From Bugula neritina (lineage: Eukaryota > Bryozoa > Gymnolaemata > Cheilostomatida > Bugulidae), in assembly GCA_964035545.1 (NCBI GenBank), contig OZ037769.1:10671133-10735132 (forward strand): a DNA stretch of 64,000 nt, written 5' to 3'. A program made the position numbers and the translations under genes. The notes under the pieces were generated by a model that was not told the origin of the DNA, did no database searches, and was given only the letters and a program-made list of their open reading frames with translations. This document shows positions 28,401-37,400 of the stretch, piece by piece. Within the stretch, counting starts at the first letter, position 1, and every line of letters starts with the position of its first letter.

Positions 28401-31400
28401 TGGTGTATAAGAAGAGATGCCCCAAGCACTAGCTAATCACACATACACTACTCTGTTGACATGAAATAAATTTGAAATTATAAAAATAGCCACATCATAT
28501 AGCAACGGCACTTTGGTGTGCAAGGAGAAATGCCCCAGGTACCAGCTAATGACACCTACATTACTCTGTGAGCATACAACTACAAAAATAGCTAAATTCC
28601 AGGCTGCAGCCATAACTGACCTGTTTCTCATAAACAATACTCTTGACGAGTAAAGCAACAGAGAAGATCCAGCTGAGCACCATGAAGAGAGGGAGAGTAC
28701 GGGAAACACTTCTCATGAAGAAATCAACATTGTAACACGGGAAAGGAAACTGCTGCAGATATATGCCCACCTAAAACAAACAGCTACCATGTATGCAGTA
28801 TTTTCTCCACAAGTAACACAGACCATCACATCATCAGGGCTTCAACATCTCATATTTTTACAAAGTCAAGAGTAAGTATGTGGATAGGCGGACATGAAAT
28901 GAGTTCCACATTCAAATCACTACAATGTAGTTGATCGATTTGTTTCAACAAAATCGACCAAATGTTATCAAGTATAATCACAATAATAGCACTAACATAG
29001 GTAATACATGCATCATAAGCTGCTACTGTTTAGTGAGATCAAATCAAGTAAGAGTAGAATTGAGATGTAGACAGATTTACCTTCGTCTCATCATTGGTGA
29101 GAAGTTCTATAAGAGAATGTTCAATCATGTCCTGGAGGTAGGCAAACCCAAAGGTGACGTACTTGGTGTCCCAAGGAGGTCTTGCTCTCGGTCTCGGTTG
29201 CCAGTATTTGTCTTGTATCTGATCTGTGTCATCCACCTGAGTAAGCATCACTTTCAAATCAAACCTAGCAAACTAACTACTACCTAGTAAACTAGCTACT
29301 ACCTGGTAAACTAGCTACTACCTAGTAAACTAACTACTACCTGGTAAACTAACTACTACCTAGCAAACTAGCTACTACCTAGTAAACTAACTATTACCTA
29401 GTAAACTAACTATTACCTAGTAAACTAACCACTACCTAGTAAACTAACTACTAACTGGCAAACTAATTATAAACTAGCTAATTAGATAAATAATAAAGTG
29501 CAATAAAAACTGAATATTCTCAACTATTAACTCAATAAAACTTGGCAGGTTTTGTGAATTGAATTTAGTAGAAGCCAAAGTGAGTATGCATGTCCGATAT
29601 CAAATGTTTTAAAATACAAATATGGAATACTGAAGAGAGAGAGGGAGAGAGAGAGGGAGAGAGATGTGTGATACATGCCAGCATTGCTAAAAGCAGATGT
29701 CACAAGACCTCTAAAGACACGCACTGCTGTAGAGCCAATGTAGGCATACTATTTACCTTATCCGTGTTCATTCGAATTTTATACGTGATATGGGAAGGCA
29801 ACTCTGATTGCTCAACTAAATCGTCATCAAATACAATGGCTGCCCAGTATCTGCCCGATTCAATGAGGTCTACACTCCTCTCTACCAGGTCATCTTCAGA
29901 CTGGTAAGGTTCAAATTTGTCCAGCTCCACGCAATCAAGATATCTAAACACATGATCACCATTATTACCTGCAGTTGCAGCTACTAATACAACAGAGCAT
30001 GTGTGTGTAGTGTGTAGAGCACGCACAGTAAACAAAGAGCAACAACAAACCTGTACACCATAGACGTGATGTTACCCAAGTCATCCACCATATTGTATAT
30101 AGCTCCATTCTCTTCCAGAGCCAAACTAAACTCTTTCAACATCTCAACTATCTCTGTGAGGTTGTCGGGGATATTCATGTTGGGAAGGACCGCAGCTTCT
30201 GAAGCCGCATTCAGCATTGTTTGCCAGAACTCCTGGGGAGAAACCAAGTCCACATCAGAGACCGCAGAGACAGCGGGGTTGTCTGACCCTACAATAAAAC
30301 AAGACCTTCTATTAGGTTCACTAAGTTCTAGTGAAGCTACATGTATACTACAGTCCAGCCAAATGAAAATAATAACTACAAGAAAGAAGACAATTCCTAC
30401 ATGTACAGATGCTGACTTGAAGTATAATCTTGTGGATATGTAGCTCAATTTTTCATTACAGTATAACATCATTTTCAGCTTAGATTTCATCTAGCATCTT
30501 CTAAATTTGCCTTTGACACATTATATAGATATCCCATGTACGCTTTATGTTTAAGAAGCTTATAGTTGAATTTATTAAAAACTCAAGTAGTTTATTTTCT
30601 TTAGCAACATGCTAGTATTGGCCTGCAGTATATAACTATGTATATCATTCATGACCTCAGTACATGTGTACTTAGGGTAAAAATACAATAATATTACTTC
30701 AAACAACATTATTGTAAAGACACCCGTTATAGAGATATAGGGTACTATACAAATCTAATTTTATTAGTACTGTTATGATTACTAAATTATAATTATTACT
30801 ACTATTAATACATATAAATGTACATATAATATACCGAGAGTGGAAAGATTGAGAAGGCGATCAATATCAAACAGCCTCTCTCCCACTTCATTCAGTGTCT
30901 TTTCCCAATCTTTATAGTTCTTTCGAATATCATCAGAAGCTTGTTTTATTGTTGCAATGGCCTATAATATCACACAGTGATAAACTGGTGTGATAGCATA
31001 AGTTATTGAACTTTGCAGTGACATATAAACATTACAGTAACCCAATGCTTGCACACCACAACACAAGGGCTAGAATGTAGATCAAGTAGTAATAATTCTC
31101 TTTTGAAAACACTCAAGTACGTTTTAGTAGAATGAAAGAAGTGCAATGCACACAGTGGTCCCCCACTAATTCAATTACAGTGGATATGTATTACATCAAG
31201 ATGAAATTCCCAGAAGTCTATCCCAACAGCCTGATCTAATGCAGACAGCCTTGTCACTCCAGCTTTTTAACTTGTAATATTGGCAGCAGATAAGGGAGGG
31301 TTTGCATGCCTATCTGAACTGTTATAAAGGTCATTATTAATCATTATCTAACCTTTACTTAGTTCAGAAATCTAAGCAAATTGAAAATACCTTAAAAGTT

Positions 31401-34400
31401 TCATTGGCCCTGCGTATAGTTTCGTTAATAGTGGCAGTATCAGGGGAATAGGGAATTTTTCCAAAGAGAATGGGTTCCAATTGTTTATAAATGAGATCAC
31501 CCAGCGTCCCTCCAGAACCCAGCAAATCCCTGAATAAACTTCTACAGTGTCTGTGACGGCTCCAGTCACTGGAGTTATGGTTCAGGTATTCACTACAGTA
31601 CACAATGTAGTCACTACAGTATACAATGTAGTCACTACAGTATACAACATATCTGCTACAGTACACAGTGTAGTCACTACAGTATACAATGTATTCACTA
31701 CAGTACACAATGTAGTCACTACAGTATACAACATATCCGCTACAGTACACAGTGTAGTCGCTACAGTGCACAATGTACTCAATAAAGTAAGCCAACAAGC
31801 AACAAATGATCTTGTAATTGATGCAACATCGAAGACAACACTAGATAAAACAGTGACACTAATTCAGAGAGTTTATGGTTGTCATTGTGATGAGTTTTAT
31901 GTAGCACTGTGACCAGAACCTCACTAGCTGCATGTATATTATATTATTACATCTAATATATATTATATTACATCTAATATATAATGCATATTATGTTACA
32001 TCTAATATATAATGTATATTATATTACATCTTATATATAATGCATATTATATTACATCTTATATATAATGCATATATGTTATATTAAAGAGCTCTGAATG
32101 TTCTATGTAGGGGATAGGCTTTATAGCATATAAACTGGACACTAACTTTTGAGCAATAATGTCATCATCTATTTCCTCTTCAATCTCCTCTAACCTACAA
32201 CAGTCATTTTCCGGAGTATAACAACCACCTGGACACACCAGTTATGACAATACAATTACATTCCATACACTGCAAGTTATTTAAGCTAGATCCAAGTCAA
32301 ACTGTTTATATTGTACAGTTTACATCTCTCAGCTAAGCCAAGAGTAATGGTAGAACAACTCAGTATCTAACAGTTTTATAAAAGTCTGAACCAACCAATG
32401 AACACAAGGAGTAGAGAAAGAGTACATACGACGCAGATGGTGCCGTGACATTGTCGGTGGAGTTGGCTGTTTCCATAAACTGTGTGAGTGCTGCTACAGG
32501 GGCTAGTATGGGGATGTCTACTGCATCCCCGCACAGGGAAACACTGAGTGACTGAGAAGAGGCTATGGAGTCAAGGTCAGCCATGATAGCCTAGGAACAT
32601 AGAGTTGATTAGCCTAAGGACAATGGGGGTGACACAAGTATAACCTATAGTTTAATTTAAACTCTAGACCAAGACCTGATACTTGGTATACATATACATA
32701 AACTATTACTGTGGCATAGCAACAGCTTCTAGTTGTACAACAAAAGAAAACCACCTCTCTAGTTAAAATTCAATCACATTCAAGCTAGATGAACCATCCA
32801 TTACTGTCAGTAGAGGCTGTTGCTAATTTATCACCTACTCAAGTTCACAAGTCTTACAGGAAATACACATCAACAGAAGCACATTTTATTGCCTAAATTT
32901 GACAATTTCAAAATATAATTTCTTCAGTGAGGTTTCCCAACTACTAATGCATGGCACTTTGATCTGTACTAGCTACACTGATATTGGTTGTGCAATATCT
33001 TAGTGCTCATTCAAGAGTAATGGCATACTTAGTAACAACCTCGAAGAAACCGATTTCCTTAAAATTTACTCCACATTCCCCTTGGTTTCTACTTATTCAA
33101 TAACACATTTCAGCATTGTAAAATGATTTAGGCTAAGCAGCAGAACATTATAACAAAATTGATATGGCTATTGTGCTCTAACAGTAAAACATGTAACTAG
33201 ATAACTGTAACAGTATGAGATGTTTCACTGCAACAAACTTTTGCCCATAATCCTTATGAAGTATTGTATTGCTATGTATGTAGGCAGAGTAGTATATACT
33301 TATATATACTTTATATACCTATATATAGTTATTTATCATACTTACTTCTATATTATATTTACTTGTGTATTACAGTTACTTCTACTGTATATTATACTTA
33401 CTTGTGTATTACACTCACTTGTGTATTACACTTACTTGAACACTGGGCATGGCCATAAGCTGTTCTATGTTGGCAGCCAGCTGAAAGAGAACAGCCAAGT
33501 TGAGGCCATCAGGGAAGTAGGTCTGCACCAAGGCCGTCTGGTTGATATGGTCAAACATGAGAGTGAGGAACATTGTGAGTTCCTGTCTGGTGAGATTGCA
33601 GAGTTTGGGTTGGACCTCCTCCTTCACCTCCTCACTACTGTATATAAGTATGGAGGTGTTGTCGTTACACAGCACCTCGTACGGGTTCACATTAGCCAGG
33701 ATAGCATTCAACTCCTTCTCTATCTTCACTATGTCACACACAGAGCTGTTGGAGACGATGTGGTGAGAACAGAGCGCATTAGCGGCAGCGCTTGCGTCAG
33801 CAATATCCTGTACGTTGGTGAAGTCGTAGAGGAGACAGGTGACAAGTTCACCGTACCTGGGCTGGGAGCAGAGTCTGTTGAGAAGGGTGGTGGTGTCAGA
33901 GCCATTAGCACCTACTAGCTCCAGCAGTATGCACGCAGCACTCTCTTCGTACTCCGCCTGCAACATCACAGCAGACGTGCAAACAGCAGACGTACATACA
34001 GAAGACATATACACAGCAGACGTACACACAGCAGACGTACACACAGCAGACGTACACACAGCAGACGTATATACAGTAGACATACATACAGCAGACATAT
34101 ACACAGCAGACGTACACACAGCAGACGTACACACAGCAGACGTACACACAGCAGACGTACAAACAGCAGACGTACACACAGCAGACGTACAAACAGCAGA
34201 CGTACATACAGTAGACGTACACACAGCAGAAGTACATACAGATAGGAGCTGTCTACCATTACTTTAATTACAAGACACCTGGACACAGTGTAAACTGTCA
34301 CACCTAGACACAGTGTAAACTGTCACACCTGGACACAGTGTAAACTGTCACACCTGGACACAGTGTAAACTGTCACACCTGGACACAGTGTAAACTGTCA

Positions 34401-37400
34401 CACCTGGACACAGTGTAAACTGTCACACCTGGACACAGTGTAAACTGTCACACCTGGACACAGTGTAAACTGTCACACCTGGACACAGTGTAAACTGTCA
34501 CACCTGGACACAGTGTAAACTGTCACACCTAGACACAGTGTAAACTGTCACACCTGGACAAAGTGTAAACTGTCACACCTAGACACAGTGTAAACTGTCA
34601 CACCTAGACACAGTGTAAACTGTCACACCTGGACACAGTGTAAACTGTCACACCTGGACACAGTGTAAACTGTCACACCTGGACACAGTGTAAACTGTCA
34701 CACCTGGACACAGTGTAAACTGTCACACCTGGACACAGTGTAAACTGTCACACCTGGACACAGTGTAAACTGTCACACCTAGACACAATGTAAACTGTCA
34801 CACCTAGACACAATGTAAACTGTCACACCTAGACACAGTGTAAACTGTCACACCTGGACAAAGTGTAAACTGTCACACCTGGACACAGTGTAAACTGTCA
34901 CACCTGGACACAGTGTAAACTGTAACACCTGGACACAGTGTCACACATCTAAGAGCCATAATTATGTTGGTGTAAAGAAATCTAATGTTCCCAGCCACCT
35001 GATTGGATAAGACATCAAGTCTGTAAGATTCAGAGCACTGGATGACTCACCCGCTGACAGTTATCAGCAATAACCTGCTGCTGGAGAGTGGTGAGATTCA
35101 GCGCATCTTCCAGCTGCTGTCTCACAGCATCTGCATCCCCCACATTGCTGATGACGTCTGGGATGTCTTGAGCGGAGGACGCCCCTCTGATCTGAGCCAG
35201 TATGTTACCAACGTTCAGTCCGGTGAAGTTGAATGTATCTACAAAGACATGCAAATGTTATTGGAAGCATGTTGAAAGACCAGATTTGGAAATCCTTATT
35301 TTATTGGATACAAATTTAAATCTAGCCACACTGACTATAAAATGGTAAACTATTTGACAACAAGTCAACTTCATAGGAATGCAACATGGATGTTATCTTC
35401 CCTGGCACTCAGAATGGAGCTAAAACTTTCTATTAGTAAGATTATTAAATATAGCAACATTCTAAATACTAGTAAGAAGAAAATAGTTATGCTTGTCTAG
35501 TATACCATTCCTTAGATGGCGGCACATTTATATAACATTTTTGATCTGTAAAGAATTACATAGATGTTATACAAATCAACCAGAATTTAATTTCATATGG
35601 TGCAAGTTTTAATTTCCTGTAAAGCAGAGAGATGATGAAGTGGCAAAATCATAGTTGAAGAGAAAATGTAATCAATAACGAATTCGATAGCATTATGCCA
35701 AGTGGAAAGCCATAAGTTCCAAAGACTATTGATAAATGGAAAACTAAAAGTTATTATATAACTGGCATCTGAAAAACATAAACTACTGAAGGTCATTCAT
35801 TGGTTTGACCTAGAATAATTGTATTACAAGTTTTATATTACTAGCTATGTTATACTGTATTACTAGCTATGTTATACTGTATTACCAGCTATGTTATACT
35901 GTATTACTAGCTGTGTTATACTGTATTACTAGCTGTGTTATACTGTATTACTAGCTATGTTATACTGTATTACTGGCTACGTTATACTGTATTACTAGCT
36001 ATGTTATACTGTATTACTAGCTATGTTATACTGTATTACTAGCTATGTTATACTGTATTACTAGCTATGCTATACTGTATTACCAGCTATGCTATACTGT
36101 ATTACTAGCTATGTTATACTGTATTACTAGCTATGTTATACTGTAGTGCTAAGGTAGAGGGGGCAGTAAAAATGCAATACATAAAAAATTTAGAGAGTTT
36201 TGTTGATTGAAGAGATTGAGTTGGGCCTGGACTAGAAGAGACAGTAAAGTAATTAGTTGGGCGTGTGGAATTCACCAGCTGAAGACTGTAACATAGTTAG
36301 AAAGTCTAGACAGACACTCAGCTGAGAGACGACACAGGTAAGCACTGCTCCACAATTTATGTGCTGATGTTCCCAGGGTAATGAAGAATTGCAGAATAAC
36401 AGATATGGTCTGAGATAGAACGACCTAGATTTAAAAGAAATTATCCCCCTTGATAAATGGTGTGGTAGTGGGATGGTGTCTATCAAGTGCATCCCAGCAT
36501 GAGATAAATGCACTGAACACCTTGCAGTAAATAGGAAAACCTGGGTGAAATATTGCCAAAGTAAAATTATATTTTCAAAAAAAATAAATAAGTTGATTGA
36601 AACTCCTCCATTACTGTATCTAAATAGAAGACATGTTACCTAATCTCTCAATGAGTGTGTCTTGGCTTATGCTAGCATTAGATACTTCTCCTAGACTTGC
36701 ACCAAAGTCATCAGCAAACGCTCTGCTCCATATCTCAGAATCATTCATCAGTAGTGTCTAAATGAGATGACATGGAGAAAAGTTATGCCATGGTTACTCT
36801 GGTTTGTACATGAAATCAACTTTACAAGAGTTGCACAAACACAACACTAGGTAAGAAAGCAAATATTAATGCAGTCAATCTACTAATCTTGTAAGTTACT
36901 GTGTATTGGAGAATTTGTTTCTACAAGGAAATGCCTTGCTATAGGGAAACACTGCAAGTTTACAGTGCAAGGTCAGTTTCCATTCCACTATACTGATAGT
37001 TGAATCATAATATATAATACTTGTTCCAGACCTTCTACCCAGTTATCATAGGGCTTCAGATTTCTCAATCTACTTTTCATACGAAATCCGACTGATTTCA
37101 AATTGCTTTACGAATTGAATGCCTACACTTAGTTGATCAAATAAGGCAAATGAATCATTGCAACAAAATGCAGCCAAAATTGCACATAGTTCCAGTCCCC
37201 ATGCTACGGAGATTCATCTCTGAACAATGGTAAATATACTCACGTCTAGCTGTAGCCAGTCCACCGCCAGCGTCTCCAACAGAGGTACAAAGGTCGGGTT
37301 GGCCTCTTGAATCCGATACAACTCGTCAATAAGGGCCGTGGAATTTACCATGGTTTCAAAGAAGAACAGGTCAACGGTACGGTTTGTAAGGCTGACATTA

